Shown: positions 41,329 to 50,660, counted from the first letter of the stretch. The stretch: 64,000 nucleotides of DNA from Saccharothrix australiensis (GCF_003634935.1 NZ_RBXO01000001.1:3869501-3933500); one strand, 5' to 3'. Notes: generated by a model not told the origin, from the letters alone. Made by a program: numbers and translations.

Positions 41329-42774
41329 TCAGCGCGCTGTCCACTCCGGACGGTCCGCGCCGAGGCGACCGGGCGGGCGGTGCCACGTGGTCGGCGCGCC
41401 CGCGTAGTGCACCGGGGGTCGGGCGTGTCGGAGGAGCCCGAAGTCCGACTCCGTCTCCGTGAGCCACGGGCGGTGGTCGTGGCCGTGTTCGTGCGCACCT
41501 CGGTCGGCGCCGTCGTCGGGATCGGCCCCGAGGTCGTGCACCAGCCAGGAGGCGGTGCCCGCCAACGACAGCCGGACGTGGCGCCCGCCACCGGCCCGCC
41601 ACCGCCCGGTCAACGCCCGGAGCACGGCGGCGGCCAACAGGTACCCGGTGCCGTGGTCGAGCGCCTGGGCGGGCAGCACCCCCGGACGCCCGTCGTCGCC
41701 CTCGATCGCCGCGATGCCGGAGCGCGCCTGCACGAGGCTGTCGAACCCGCGCCGACCGGACCACGGCCCCGTCCAACCCCAGGCGCACAGCTCGGCGACG
41801 ACCAGGTCGGGGCGGCGGTCGAGCAGGTCGTCGGCCCCGAGGCCGAACCGGTCCAGCGCGCCGGGCCGGTAGCCGGTGACGACGACGTCCGCCGCGTCGA
41901 GCAGTTCCCCGAGCACCCGCCGGTCGCGGGCGAGGTCCAGCACGACCGACCGCTTGCCGAACCCGGTGTCCGCGAGGGTGTCGTCGTGCTCGGGCAGGGC
42001 GGGTGCGTCGACCCGCAGCACGTCCGCGCCCAGCAGGGCCAGGGTCCGCGTCGCGACCGGTCCGGCGATCACCCTGGTCAGGTCGAGCACGCGCACGCCG
42101 GTGGCGGGCAGCCCGGCGGCGGGGACAGCGGTGGTGGTTGCGGCGGAGAGCGGCCCGGAGGAGCGTGCTGCGGGCGTGCCCCGGTCGGATGCCCCTGCTC
42201 CCGCCGTGCCGGCGGGCACCGCGCGCGTCTCGACCAGTGGGTGGCGCTCGGGCGGTCCGGGCCGTACGGCGACCGCCAGACCGCCCGCCGCGTAAACGTC
42301 CTCCTGGACCGACTCCGACGAGCGGACGGCGAGGGCACCCGCCACCCGCGCCACCAGCGCCTCGTCGTCACCAGGGTCCCCGACACCCAACGCGCCCAGC
42401 AACCGCGCGCGGTGGTGCGGGTAGTTCGCGTGGGTCCGCACCCAACCGTCGGCGGTCCGCCAGAACCGGGAGAGCGGCGCGAACGCAGCCGGCACGCGCC
42501 CGTCGACCCGGAGGTGGCGCTCACTGGTGAACGCGGCGGCCACCGCGCCCTCGTGCACCCGGACCGCGGGCGGCGGCACGCGGTCGCGCACGGACAGCAG
42601 CTCGGCGGCGGCGAGCGAACAGGCGCCGACCGCGGCACGAGCCATCCGCCGCACCGGCAGCCGCGCGGCCAGCACACCGGGCACCTCTGCGTACTCCACC
42701 CGCTCGACGAGCCCGGCCGGCCCGCCCAGCGCCGCCCACGCTCCCGCCGTCGCGCTGTCCTCGCTGTGCGCCAT
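41329..42774 (-). CDS. CaiB/BaiF-type (class III) CoA transferase, halves apparently swapped
   Basis: 481 aa. The usual N-terminal family motif RVLDLTRVIAGPVATRTLALLGADVLRVDAP occurs in the middle (from about residue 235, given here in shortened form), followed by SVVLDLARDRRVLGELLDAA, FDSLVQARSGIAAIEGDDGR and a C-terminal GRWRAGGGRHVRLSLAGTA. The first 200 residues (PLSRFWRTADGWVRTHANYP, RHPLVETRAVP) look like the small C-terminal domain of the family. The order is thus permuted or reflects two unequal half-repeats. The reaction is CoA exchange between carboxylic acids; substrate unknown. Start ATG 42774 (AGGA 8 nt upstream); 42804 possible. Confidence 0.82.
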   Translation of the reverse strand: MAHSEDSATAGAWAALGGPAGLVERVEYAEVPGVLAARLPVRRMARAAVGACSLAAAELLSVRDRVPPPAVRVHEGAVAAAFTSERHLRVDGRVPAAFAPLSRFWRTADGWVRTHANYPHHRARLLGALGVGDPGDDEALVARVAGALAVRSSESVQEDVYAAGGLAVAVRPGPPERHPLVETRAVPAGTAGAGASDRGTPAARSSGPLSAATTTAVPAAGLPATGVRVLDLTRVIAGPVATRTLALLGADVLRVDAPALPEHDDTLADTGFGKRSVVLDLARDRRVLGELLDAADVVVTGYRPGALDRFGLGADDLLDRRPDLVVAELCAWGWTGPWSGRRGFDSLVQARSGIAAIEGDDGRPGVLPAQALDHGTGYLLAAAVLRALTGRWRAGGGRHVRLSLAGTASWLVHDLGADPDDGADRGAHEHGHDHRPWLTETESDFGLLRHARPPVHYAGAPTTWHRPPGRLGADRPEWTAR

Positions 42775-42890
42775 GAGGACATCCTGCGACACGGTCCTCC
42801 TCATGACCCACGCCCTGTGACGCGGCTGTGCCGGCCACCGACCCCTCGGCCGTCGCCGCGCCCGCCGAACGGGCGTACCACCCGGAGCGG

Positions 42891-43190
42891 TCAGCGGATG
42901 TGGACGCTCGCGCCGAACTCGAAGACCTGCTTCTCGCCCGGAGCGACGGTCCCGACTACCTGACCGCCGCAGTTGTCATCGTCGAGGACGAGAGCGACCT
43001 GGTCGGTTCGATTGTCGACCACCAGGGGCCAGTGATGGCCCTGGTAGCAGCCGCTCGGGTCGTCGATCCGGTTGCCGCTCACCACGAGCACGCCATGCGC
43101 GGCGGATGCCGGTGCGGCGGTCAGCACACCGGCCACCGCCATGACCGCCGTGGCGATGCCCACTGCCGCGCCCCGTCGTCGTGTCGTCAT
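42891..43190 (-). CDS. Small secreted protein of unknown function
   Basis: 99 aa. Sec signal TTRRRGAAVGIATAVMAVAG with cleavage near APASA, then about 65 residues containing two Cys (GCYQGHHW and DNCGGQVVG) likely to form a disulfide, and a VFEFGASVHIR end. The compact beta pattern (VLVVSGNRIDD, WPLVVDNRTDQVALVLDDD) suggests an extracellular binding domain. ATG 43190 has GGGAG 8 nt upstream. Divergent from the SGNH hydrolase gene. Confidence 0.8.
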   Translation of the reverse strand: MTTRRRGAAVGIATAVMAVAGVLTAAPASAAHGVLVVSGNRIDDPSGCYQGHHWPLVVDNRTDQVALVLDDDNCGGQVVGTVAPGEKQVFEFGASVHIR

Positions 43191-43440
43191 CACACCCACT
43201 CCCTTCCATCACAGTGCCCTCAGCATCCAGGCCGCACGGACCGCCCGCCGGCGATCGGCCGCCGTCCCCTTCCAACGGGTCGGACTCTCGCCCGTGCCGG
43301 TCAATCCGCCCCGAGCGCCGGTGACCAGCGGTCACCGACACCGCCGTCACCCACCTCGGGGAAGTCCGGCTGCCGTGCTGCCCGCCCCGCCCGCCGGGGC
43401 ACCTCCTATGCTGCTCCCAACGGGTGATGGGGGAGGACTT

Positions 43441-44202
43441 GTGCGGTACGTGGCGATCGGCGACAGCTTCACCGAGGGCGTCGGCGACGAACTGCCCGAC
43501 GGGTCGCCGCGCGGCTGGGCCGACCTGGTGGCGGAGGGTCTCGCGGCCGGGCTCGGCGAGCCGGTGCGGTACGCCAACCTGGCCATCCGGGGCCGCCTGC
43601 TCGAACCCATCGTCACCGATCAGCTCGACGCCGCCCTGTCGCTGTCCCCGGCGCCCACGCTGATCACGCTCAACGGCGGCGGCAACGACATGATGCGCAC
43701 CGGTGTCGACACCGGTCGCCTCGTGCGGCTCACCGAGCACGCCGTGCGGCGCTGTGCCGACGCCGGGGTGCGGCTGGTCCTGCTCAGCGGCGCGGACCCG
43801 TCCGAGCGCCTGCCGTTCGGCCGCACCGTCCACCGGCGCGGCGTCGCCCTGACGGCGGCGGTCAAGGCGTTGGCCGCCCGGCACGACCTGCTGATGGTCG
43901 ACATGTTCAACGACGCCGAGATCCGCAAGGCCGCCTACTGGTCGCCGGACCGCCTGCACCTCAACGCGATCGGTCACCGCCGGGTGGCCGCGCACGTGCT
44001 GACGGCGCTGGGCCACGCCACCGAGGCGGAGCAGGTCGAGCACCGCGACACCGGCCGCCGCGTGTCGGCGGAGGCCCGCTACTACCGCGAGCACGTGCTG
44101 CCCTGGCTGTACCGCCGGCTGCGCGGCCGTTCCTCGGGCGACTACCGCACCGGCAAGCACCTCGCGTGGACCACGGTGCCCGCCGCCCTGCCCGAGGTCT
44201 GA
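43441..44202 (+). CDS. SGNH/GDSL-type hydrolase
   Basis: 253 aa. Block I GDS is in RYVAIGDSFTEGVGDELPDG (nucleophile Ser), block III in LITLNGGGNDMMR with Asn, and block V His near DRLHLNAIGHRRVA. The family comprises esterases acting on acyl or acetyl esters. No signal peptide is seen, so it is probably cytoplasmic. The GTG start has GGGGGAGG 5-7 nt upstream. The C-terminal 45 residues (YYREHVLPWLYRRLRG) form a basic extension typical of actinobacterial members. Confidence 0.92.
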   Translation: MRYVAIGDSFTEGVGDELPDGSPRGWADLVAEGLAAGLGEPVRYANLAIRGRLLEPIVTDQLDAALSLSPAPTLITLNGGGNDMMRTGVDTGRLVRLTEHAVRRCADAGVRLVLLSGADPSERLPFGRTVHRRGVALTAAVKALAARHDLLMVDMFNDAEIRKAAYWSPDRLHLNAIGHRRVAAHVLTALGHATEAEQVEHRDTGRRVSAEARYYREHVLPWLYRRLRGRSSGDYRTGKHLAWTTVPAALPEV

Positions 44203-44286
44203 CGAGCCGCCGCGCAACCCTGAGCCGGCTCCACGCCGGCCCGGTCTTCCAAGGTCCCCGGTGGCGCATCCCGCGCCGGTGCCGGC

Positions 44287-44598
44287 TCAGCCGAACGCGC
44301 TGAAGACCTCCTCGGCCCGGTCGCGCCGGGTGTGCAGCCGCCACGCCGCGTCCGCGATGGCGTCGGGGTCGAGCGTGCTGTCGCCGACCTCGCCTAACCG
44401 CTCCGGCCGCGACCGCACGTGCTCGAAGATGTCGCCGCGCTCGACGAGGCCGCCGATGGTGAGCGTGGCGACGTGCACGCCCCGGTCCGCCGGCGCGGCG
44501 TGCAGGGCCAGGGCGCAGTTGCGCAGCGCCGCCGACGAGACCGCGATCGCGCCCAGTTGCGGCATCGGCCGGGGCTGCGGGCCGAGGCCGCGCGCCAC
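44287..44598 (-). pseudogene. C-terminal remnant of a short-chain dehydrogenase
   Basis: The frame encodes only the last 100 residues of an SDR: SSAALRNCALALHAAPADRG, VHVATLTIGGLVERGDI, WRLHTRRDRAEEVFSAFG. The NAD(P) motif is missing and the YxxxK region is degraded (IAVSSAALRN, Lys and Tyr lost). An interrupted 10-bp inverted repeat (44220-44229 with 44281-44290) covers its 3' end. Confidence 0.7.
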
Positions 44599-44736
44599 CC
44601 CGTGCCGGCGGTCGCGCGGAGCGGCGAAGGAGGGCCGGGGTGACGCCCGGCGGCGGCTGGTGAGGGCTCGGCCGGTGAGGGGGGTGGCGGTGACCGCCGG
44701 CGTGCGGTCGGCCGGTGAAGGCGACGAGGCGGGTCG

Positions 44737-45417
44737 TCAGGTCCGCAGGTGCGAGGCGCCGTTGAGGTCCAGCACGGCGCCCGAGGCCCACTCCGCCTCG
44801 CGCGACGCCAGGTAGACGACGGCCGCCGCCACCTCCTCGGGCGTCGCGACCCGGCCGAACGGGCTCTGCCTGCGGACCTCGTCGGTCACCAGGTCGGCCA
44901 CCCGGTCGGTCGCGACGAAACCGGGGGCCACCGACGCCACCGCGATCCCGTGCGGCGCGAGGGCGACGGCGAGCGACTGCCCCATCGAGTGCAGCGCGGC
45001 CTTGCTGGCGCCGTAGGCGGGCATGTCCGGCTCACCGCGGAACGCGCCACGGGAACCGACGTTGACGATCCGCCCGCGCACACCCCGCTCGACCATGTGC
45101 CGCGCCACGCAGTAGGACATGTCGGCGGCGCCGAAGACGTTCACGGCGAACGTGCGCCGCCACAACGACTGCCACTGCTCGTAGGACGTGTCCGCCACCG
45201 AGCCGTACTCGACCAGCCCCGCGTTGTTGACCAGGACGTCGATCCGCCCGAGCGCGTCGACGGCGGCCGAGACGGCCCGCGCGATCGACTCCGGGTCGGC
45301 CAGGTCGACGTCGGCCGACGACAGCGCCACCACGTCGTCCCCGAGGTCCCGGAACGCCCCGGCGATCGCCGCGCCGATGCCCCGACTGCCACCGGTGACC
45401 ACCACGCCCCGGCTCAT
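44737..45417 (-). CDS. Short-chain dehydrogenase/reductase
   Basis: 226 aa classical SDR. The nucleotide motif is VVVTGGSRGIGAAIAGAF, then NNAG (VLVNNAGLVEYG), the catalytic Ser in VNVGSRGAF, and YGASKAA (YxxxK). The C-terminal VYLASREAEWASGAVLDLNGA is typical of FabG-like oxidoreductases. The substrate is unknown. Start ATG 45417. Confidence 0.93.
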   Translation of the reverse strand: MSRGVVVTGGSRGIGAAIAGAFRDLGDDVVALSSADVDLADPESIARAVSAAVDALGRIDVLVNNAGLVEYGSVADTSYEQWQSLWRRTFAVNVFGAADMSYCVARHMVERGVRGRIVNVGSRGAFRGEPDMPAYGASKAALHSMGQSLAVALAPHGIAVASVAPGFVATDRVADLVTDEVRRQSPFGRVATPEEVAAAVVYLASREAEWASGAVLDLNGASHLRT

Positions 45418-45723
45418 CGCGCGGACACCCGGCCCTCGACCGTGGACGTCCGAGCGGGGCCGGGGGCGAGGTGGAATGCGGATCTCATGCGATCACCTTG
45501 GCACGGAAGGGGACCCGATGGCCGCAGGGGGTGATCGAAGTTGCTCAAGTGCCTGGTTCGTCGGCGAGCCTTCCGCGCGGCGTCGTGCGGCGGCGACCCG
45601 GACGAGTGACGACGAACCGGGCCGGTGTCGGGCCGTGACCGCGACATGAGCACCGCGACACGACCGCGACACGGCTTGGACGTGGCCGCCGCGCCGTGAC
45701 GACGTGCCGGTCGCCCGGCCGGG
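45418..45723. other. Intergenic region, nothing recognised
   Basis: Separates two leftward SDR genes and should carry the promoter of the first. CGACACGAC-like short repeats near 45640-45680; no gene. Confidence 0.45.
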
Positions 45724-46581
45724 TCAGCCCGGCAGGGTCTCGCCGCCGAGCGCCGCGATGACCTCGCCGGTGTAGTAGGACGACAACCGGTTCGCCGCCA
45801 GGAACACGTAGGTCGGCGCCAGCTCGTCGGGGTGCGCGGGCCGGCCCATCGGCACCTGCGAGCCGAACTGCTCGACGTGCCCGGCGTCGAACGTGGCCGG
45901 GATCAGCGGCGTCCACACCGGGCCGGGCGCGACGCAGTTGACCCGCACGCCGCGCTCGACGAGCGCCTGCGCCATCGCGTACGTCCACGCGATAACCGCG
46001 CCCTTCGTGGCCGAGTAGTCGATGAGGGACTTGTTGCCGCGCAGCCCGTTCACCGACGCGGTGTTGATGATCGCGCTGCCCTCGCGCAGGTGCGGCAGGG
46101 CGGCGGCGGTGACCCGGAAGTAGCTGTGGATGTTGACGTCGAAGGTGTGCAGCCACTGCTGCTCGGTCAGCTCGTCGGGCGAGTCGAGCGGGTTCTGGGT
46201 GGCCACGTTGTTCACCAGCACGTCCAACCCGCCCAGGTGGCTGGTGGTCTGGTCCACGACGTCGCGGCAGTGCGGCCCGGAGGCCAGGTCGCCGGGCAGC
46301 AGGACGCATTTCCGGTCGACCTCGCGGACCTTCTCGGCGGTGTGCTCGGCGTCCTCGTGCTCGTCCAGGTAGGAGATGGCGACGTCGGCGCCCTCCTTGG
46401 CGAACGCGATCGCCACCGCGCGCCCGATGCCGGAGTCGCCGCCGGTGATCAACGCCTTGCGACCTTCGAGGAGGCCGCTGCCGACGTAGTCGGCCATCGA
46501 GTCGCGCGGCTGCGGGCGCATGGCCTCCGTGCTGCCGGGCGGTTGCTGCTCCTGGGCTGGCTGCGTTCGGTCGTCGGCCAT
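45724..46581 (-). CDS. SDR family oxidoreductase (YhxC/general-stress type)
   Basis: 285 aa with a 40-residue hydrophilic N-terminal extension (QPAQEQQPPGSTEAMRPQPR) before ALITGGDSGIGRAVAIAFAK. Other motifs are VLVNNVATQ, NTASVNG with catalytic Ser, and YSATKGA. The extension and YLDEHEDAEHT segment are typical of stress-inducible SDRs of this subgroup. Start ATG 46581 (MADDRTQ) is preferred over a much longer upstream frame because the family begins here. Confidence 0.92.
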   Translation of the reverse strand: MADDRTQPAQEQQPPGSTEAMRPQPRDSMADYVGSGLLEGRKALITGGDSGIGRAVAIAFAKEGADVAISYLDEHEDAEHTAEKVREVDRKCVLLPGDLASGPHCRDVVDQTTSHLGGLDVLVNNVATQNPLDSPDELTEQQWLHTFDVNIHSYFRVTAAALPHLREGSAIINTASVNGLRGNKSLIDYSATKGAVIAWTYAMAQALVERGVRVNCVAPGPVWTPLIPATFDAGHVEQFGSQVPMGRPAHPDELAPTYVFLAANRLSSYYTGEVIAALGGETLPG

Positions 46582-46828
46582 CGCGCTGGTGTCCTCTTCG
46601 TCCTCGGGTGCGGTGGTTCGTGCTCTCCAGCGGGGCGCCGGCGGACCGTGGCGCGCACGGGCGGGACGGCCCCCGTGGACACGCCGGTTACCCGGCCGCG
46701 AGCGGTCCAATCATCGGCCCACCGAACGGGTGACGAACGCCTCGCCCGGCCGGACGGCGGCCCCGGTGGGCCGGGGCCGCCGTCGCGGAAGGGTGGTGCC
46801 GACCGGTGTCGCGCTCAGGGCGCGGTGG

Positions 46829-47650
46829 TCACGCGCTCGGCTCGGGCAGCAGGCAGCCGCGGCGGCCGAGGTCGAGCTTGTTGCCCGCGCCCATGCAGGT
46901 GGTGAGCCAGTACGTCTGGGTGGCGTAGCTGCTGCCCTTGCGCACCGTGATGACGCCGTCGCGGTCCATCTCGCACGGGTTGTCCAGCGTGCACTGGCCG
47001 CCCTCGCGGTTGCTGGTGCTGTTGATCGCCACGACCTGCCCGCTCGCCGCGTCGACGACCGGCGACCCCGAGGTGCCGGGGCCCGTCGCGCACGCCTGCG
47101 TGTAGCGGACGACGTCCTTGGCGACGTACGCCTTCTCCAGCAGGCGGTAGACCAGCTGGTCGACGTGGCAGGAGAAGACGGTCTTCATGCTGCCCGAGAC
47201 CACCCGGATCCCGGCGCCCGCCGCCGGGCGTTCCGCCGATACCGTGAGCGGTCGGACGCGGTGCCGTCGTTGCAGGTCGCGATAGCTCGTGTCGAGCTGG
47301 TACAGGGTGATGTCGGTCCCTGTCATCGTCGCGTAGAGAACCTTGGCCGCATGCACATCGGCCACCCGCTCACCCTTGCCGTCGAGCAGGGTGAGCAACC
47401 GGTGTGACGGCTGGTCCACCAGCACCTCGTCCGGCACCGGCCACGCCCCCTCGTAGCAGTGCCCGTTGGTCAGGACCAGCGCCCGGTCGCCGTCCCGCGA
47501 GGTCGGCATCCGCACCAGCGACCCCGAGCACCCGTCCACGTCGACGGCGCCGGTGAAGTCCACGTCCGCCGCCCAGGCGGGCGGTGCCACCACCGCCAGG
47601 CCGAGCAGTGCGGCGCCCAGGGCCGCCCAGGTCCGTCGGAACACGCGCAT
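46829..47650 (-). CDS. Secreted trypsin-like serine protease
   Basis: 273 aa. Sec signal (RRTWAALGAALLGLAVVAPP, AWA cleavage). The S1-like triad is His in VLTNGHCYEGAW, Asp in TGTDITLYQLD, and Ser in TGPGTSGSPVVDAASG. Paired Cys residues (GCSGSL/GHC, FSCHVD/QACATG, CTLDNPC) suggest disulfides. The protein ends in a Cys-containing tail (LTTCMGAGNKLDLGRRGC). ATG 47650 is chosen; an in-frame ATG at 47665 has no purine-rich site upstream. Confidence 0.9.
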   Translation of the reverse strand: MRVFRRTWAALGAALLGLAVVAPPAWAADVDFTGAVDVDGCSGSLVRMPTSRDGDRALVLTNGHCYEGAWPVPDEVLVDQPSHRLLTLLDGKGERVADVHAAKVLYATMTGTDITLYQLDTSYRDLQRRHRVRPLTVSAERPAAGAGIRVVSGSMKTVFSCHVDQLVYRLLEKAYVAKDVVRYTQACATGPGTSGSPVVDAASGQVVAINSTSNREGGQCTLDNPCEMDRDGVITVRKGSSYATQTYWLTTCMGAGNKLDLGRRGCLLPEPSA

Positions 47651-47682
47651 CTCACGTCCGTTCATGGGGGAGGGGACCGGGT

Positions 47683-49206
47683 TCACCGCACACCGGGGCA
47701 GGAGCCCCCGGTGGTGCGACCGGTGCGGAAGAAGTCCACCGCTTTCGCGGCGCAGGGCAGCGCGGGCAACGAGCCGTGCACGGCGTCCTTGACGGTCAGC
47801 AGGGTCCCGCCGATGGCGTCCCGAGTGGCGACCGCCCACTCGTAAGGCGTCTCGTACTCGTAGGTGTGGCCGGACAGCTGGAGCGGGCTGGAGCCCCTGA
47901 CCGGCTTCCACTGCTGCGCCTGCCACGGCCAGTTGGCGCACCAGACGCCGAGCTGCGCGCCGCCGCCGGTGCCGGGGTAGGCGCGCATCCGGGCCTCGTG
48001 GTCGGCCCACACCTGGTCGAAGTCGCGGCCACCGGTCCCGTCGTTGCACATGATCGCCGAGTACTGGAGGTAGTTCGCGCCACCGTGGCCGTGCTCGAAG
48101 CCGAACGCCCCGACCGCGCCCCCGACCGCGCCCCCGACCGCGCCCCCGACCGGGCGCGCCGACCTCGGCACGCCACCCTCGCGCACCGTGGCCAGGTCCG
48201 CCGCGACCGCCGCCCAGCTGTTCGGCTCGCCGCCCAGCAGCGCGGTCACCCAGGCGCGGTCCAGGACGGTGGTCCCGTCCACCACCTTCGGCTCGCGGTC
48301 GAGCCGGTCGCGCAGCTCGAAGATCGTCCTGCGGACCGCGTCGGGCGTCGTCCCGAAGTGGTACTCGTGGTCGCGCCCGGCCACCCACGGCAGGAACTCC
48401 TCGAACCTCTTCTCGTGGATCGCGTCCGACGCGGCGGAGACCGCGGCGTGGTCCAGGACCGGCGGCATCACCGAGTCCAGCCACATCCGGTGCACCCGGC
48501 CGTCGAACAGCGACCGGTAGTTCGCGCCCACCGCCGTCCCGAAGGACGTCCCGTAGAAGCTGATCTTCGACTCGCCGAGGGCGGCGCGCAGGGAGTCCAC
48601 GTCGCGGGCGATGTTCGCGGTGGTCAGCTGCCGCGTGAAGACGGGGTCCAGCGCGGCGCACCGCGCGTTGAACTCGGCCTGGTGGTCGAACGCGGCCCGG
48701 CCCCACTCCTTGCGCGACGCGGTCGGCGGCAGTTCCGGGTACGGCTGATCCGGGCACTCGACCTTGTCGCTGTAGCCGACGCCGCGGGGGTCGAAGCCGA
48801 TCAGGTCGTGGTCGGCGGCCAGCGCCGCGAGCCCCTTCCCGGCGAAGCCGAGCGGTGCGTCGATGTTGACCACGCCGGGTCCGCCGGGGCTGAGCACCAG
48901 CACACCGCGCCGCTTCCCGGCGTCGGCGGCCTTGATCCGGCTCACCGCGACCTTCATCGTGCGACCGCCGGGGTCGGCGTAGTCGACCGGCACCGCGAGC
49001 ATCGCGCACTCGGACCTGGTGTCGTTCTTGTCGGGCCAGTCCTTGGCCGTGGTGGCGCACGGTTTCCACGAGAGCGTATCCGCCGCTGCCGCTGCGGATG
49101 TGGCGGGCAGTCCGGTGGTCACCACCACCGAGGCGACGACCACCGCGACGGCGGTCGTCATCCTCCGGCGCGCGGGTGTCGCCACCGCGCTTGTCCTGTC
49201 GATCAT
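47683..49206 (-). CDS. Secreted alpha/beta hydrolase with TAP-like C-terminus (tripeptidyl aminopeptidase type)
   Basis: 507 aa. A long Sec signal (TTAVAVVVASVVVTTGLPAT) precedes the hydrolase domain: LVLSPGGPGVVNIDAPLGF oxyanion loop, nucleophile in ISFYGTSFGTAVGANYRSLF, and the TAP-like C-terminal domain (YETPYEWAVATRDAIGGTLL) carrying the catalytic His (VKDAVHGSLP). Members release peptides or hydrolyse esters outside the cell. A GGAVGGAVGGAVG loop comes from a 12-bp repeat. A perfect palindrome (49251-49268) lies 45 nt upstream of the start. Confidence 0.9.
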   Translation of the reverse strand: MIDRTSAVATPARRRMTTAVAVVVASVVVTTGLPATSAAAAADTLSWKPCATTAKDWPDKNDTRSECAMLAVPVDYADPGGRTMKVAVSRIKAADAGKRRGVLVLSPGGPGVVNIDAPLGFAGKGLAALAADHDLIGFDPRGVGYSDKVECPDQPYPELPPTASRKEWGRAAFDHQAEFNARCAALDPVFTRQLTTANIARDVDSLRAALGESKISFYGTSFGTAVGANYRSLFDGRVHRMWLDSVMPPVLDHAAVSAASDAIHEKRFEEFLPWVAGRDHEYHFGTTPDAVRRTIFELRDRLDREPKVVDGTTVLDRAWVTALLGGEPNSWAAVAADLATVREGGVPRSARPVGGAVGGAVGGAVGAFGFEHGHGGANYLQYSAIMCNDGTGGRDFDQVWADHEARMRAYPGTGGGAQLGVWCANWPWQAQQWKPVRGSSPLQLSGHTYEYETPYEWAVATRDAIGGTLLTVKDAVHGSLPALPCAAKAVDFFRTGRTTGGSCPGVR

Positions 49207-49250
49207 GCGGGTCACGCTAGGGACGGGGTGTCCGCGTTCCGTGCGCGAAG

Positions 49251-49268
49251 TGTCACGGCTCCGTGACA
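49251..49268. promoter_or_regulatory. Perfect inverted repeat upstream of the hydrolase gene
   Basis: TGTCACGG and CCGTGACA around CT form an 18-bp dyad about 45 bp upstream of the secreted-hydrolase start. Size and spacing suit a dimeric repressor. No regulator gene is adjacent. The rest of 49207-49442 shows nothing else. Confidence 0.55.
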
Positions 49269-49442
49269 ACCCGGTACGAGCCCCGACGAGAGGCCGGAAC
49301 ACCGGGGTTCCGCTCGCGCGGCGCGTTCCGGGCGTGACCGGCTCCCGACGTGCGCCGCGCCCACCGGTGGCGAGCAGCCCCGCCACCGGTGGGCAACGGC
49401 AGGTCCGTCCCCGGCACCCCTGCCGTGCCGGGGACGGCCGGC

Positions 49443-50660
49443 TCAGGTGTACCAGGTGGGCTCCGGGATCTCGCCGAGCAGCGCGTAGCGGCCGACTTCG
49501 GCCCGCTTGTGGGCGATCGGGTCGTGCAGGCTGTGGGTCCGGATGTTGCGCCAGAAGATGTCCAGGCCGACCGAGGACGCCGTGGCCCGCGCGCCGGTCA
49601 CCTCGAAGACCCGCGAGCCGATCTCCAGGCCGACGTCGACGGCGCGCTGCTTGGCCGCCGCGACGACGACCGCCGCCTCGCCCCGTTCCCGCGCGGTCAC
49701 CTCGTCGGGGTGCGCGTTGACGGCCTCGATCAGGGCGGCGGCGCGCTCGGCGAGGGCTTCCGCGGCCCACAGCTTGGCCTGGAGGTCCCCGTAGGTCTCC
49801 AGGACGTGGAACTCCTCGACGGCGGAGCCCTTGACGTCCGGCGTGTACGGCCACGGGCGGGTCCGGTCGCGGGTGTAGGCGGCGGCCGTGGTCAGCGCCG
49901 CGCTCGCGATGCCCAGGTAGAGGTTGGCGAACACCAACTGGATCAGCGGCACGTTGAGCGTGTTGTAGACCCTGGGCCGGAACTCCTTGTCCACGTAGCC
50001 CGCCGCCTGCGACCACGGCACGCGCACGCCCTCGACCCGGACGCCGCCGCTCTCGGTGAGCCGCTGGCCGAGGTTGTCCCAGTCGTCGGCGAACACGATG
50101 CCGTCCTGGTGCGACGGGACGATCGCGAACACGTGCTTGTCGGTGCCCTCCAGCACGCCTTCCAGCACCGTGACGTCGGAGACCTTGCTGCCGGTGGAGA
50201 ACGACTTGCGGCCGTTGAAGACCAGCTCGTCACCGTCCTCGGTGATCACCAGGTCGTCGTCGCGCGGGTTGACCGCGCCGCCGAAGAACCACCGCTCGCG
50301 GGTCGCCTGCTCCTCCACCGCCGCCACCTGCTCCGGCGTGCCGACCAGGCGCGCCGCCCAGAACCAGAGGTAGTGGTAGCCGATCAGCTGGCCGATCGAG
50401 CCGTCCCCGGAGGAGACCTCGCGGATCACGCGGTAGGCCGTGGTCCAGTTCTGCCCGCCGCCGCCGTGCTCGACCGGGCCGAGCAGGGTCACCAGACCGG
50501 AGTCCTTCAGCAGCCGCACTTCCGCGTGCGGGGTCGCGCCCGCGCGGTCGCGGGCGACGGCGTCGGTGGACAGCAGCGCCGCCACCTCGCGGGCGCGGGC
50601 GAGCCACTCGGCGTCGGTGGTGGGACGGGTGCTCCAGGTGTCCTGCGCGGAGGTCGTCAC
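49443..50660 (-). CDS. Acyl-CoA-dehydrogenase-fold monooxygenase (SfnB/DszC-like)
   Basis: 405 aa. The fold is that of FMN/FAD-dependent acyl-CoA dehydrogenase relatives: N-terminal helices (LLKDSGLVTLLGPVEHGGGG), middle beta domain (VFNGRKSFSTGSKVSDVTVL, ESGGVRVEGVRVPWSQAAGY) and C-terminal four-helix bundle (SRVFEVTGARATASSVGLDI). The lack of a catalytic Glu and the FSTGS motif suit sulfur-acquisition monooxygenases. GTG 50660 overlaps the SfnG-like stop, so both are one unit for use of organosulfur compounds. The exact substrate is inferred only. Confidence 0.85.
   Translation of the reverse strand: MTTSAQDTWSTRPTTDAEWLARAREVAALLSTDAVARDRAGATPHAEVRLLKDSGLVTLLGPVEHGGGGQNWTTAYRVIREVSSGDGSIGQLIGYHYLWFWAARLVGTPEQVAAVEEQATRERWFFGGAVNPRDDDLVITEDGDELVFNGRKSFSTGSKVSDVTVLEGVLEGTDKHVFAIVPSHQDGIVFADDWDNLGQRLTESGGVRVEGVRVPWSQAAGYVDKEFRPRVYNTLNVPLIQLVFANLYLGIASAALTTAAAYTRDRTRPWPYTPDVKGSAVEEFHVLETYGDLQAKLWAAEALAERAAALIEAVNAHPDEVTARERGEAAVVVAAAKQRAVDVGLEIGSRVFEVTGARATASSVGLDIFWRNIRTHSLHDPIAHKRAEVGRYALLGEIPEPTWYT

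Noticed and set aside
48109..48155. 12-bp repeats in the secreted hydrolase gene
   Set aside because: They encode a short GGAV loop in frame and need no special explanation beyond slippage.
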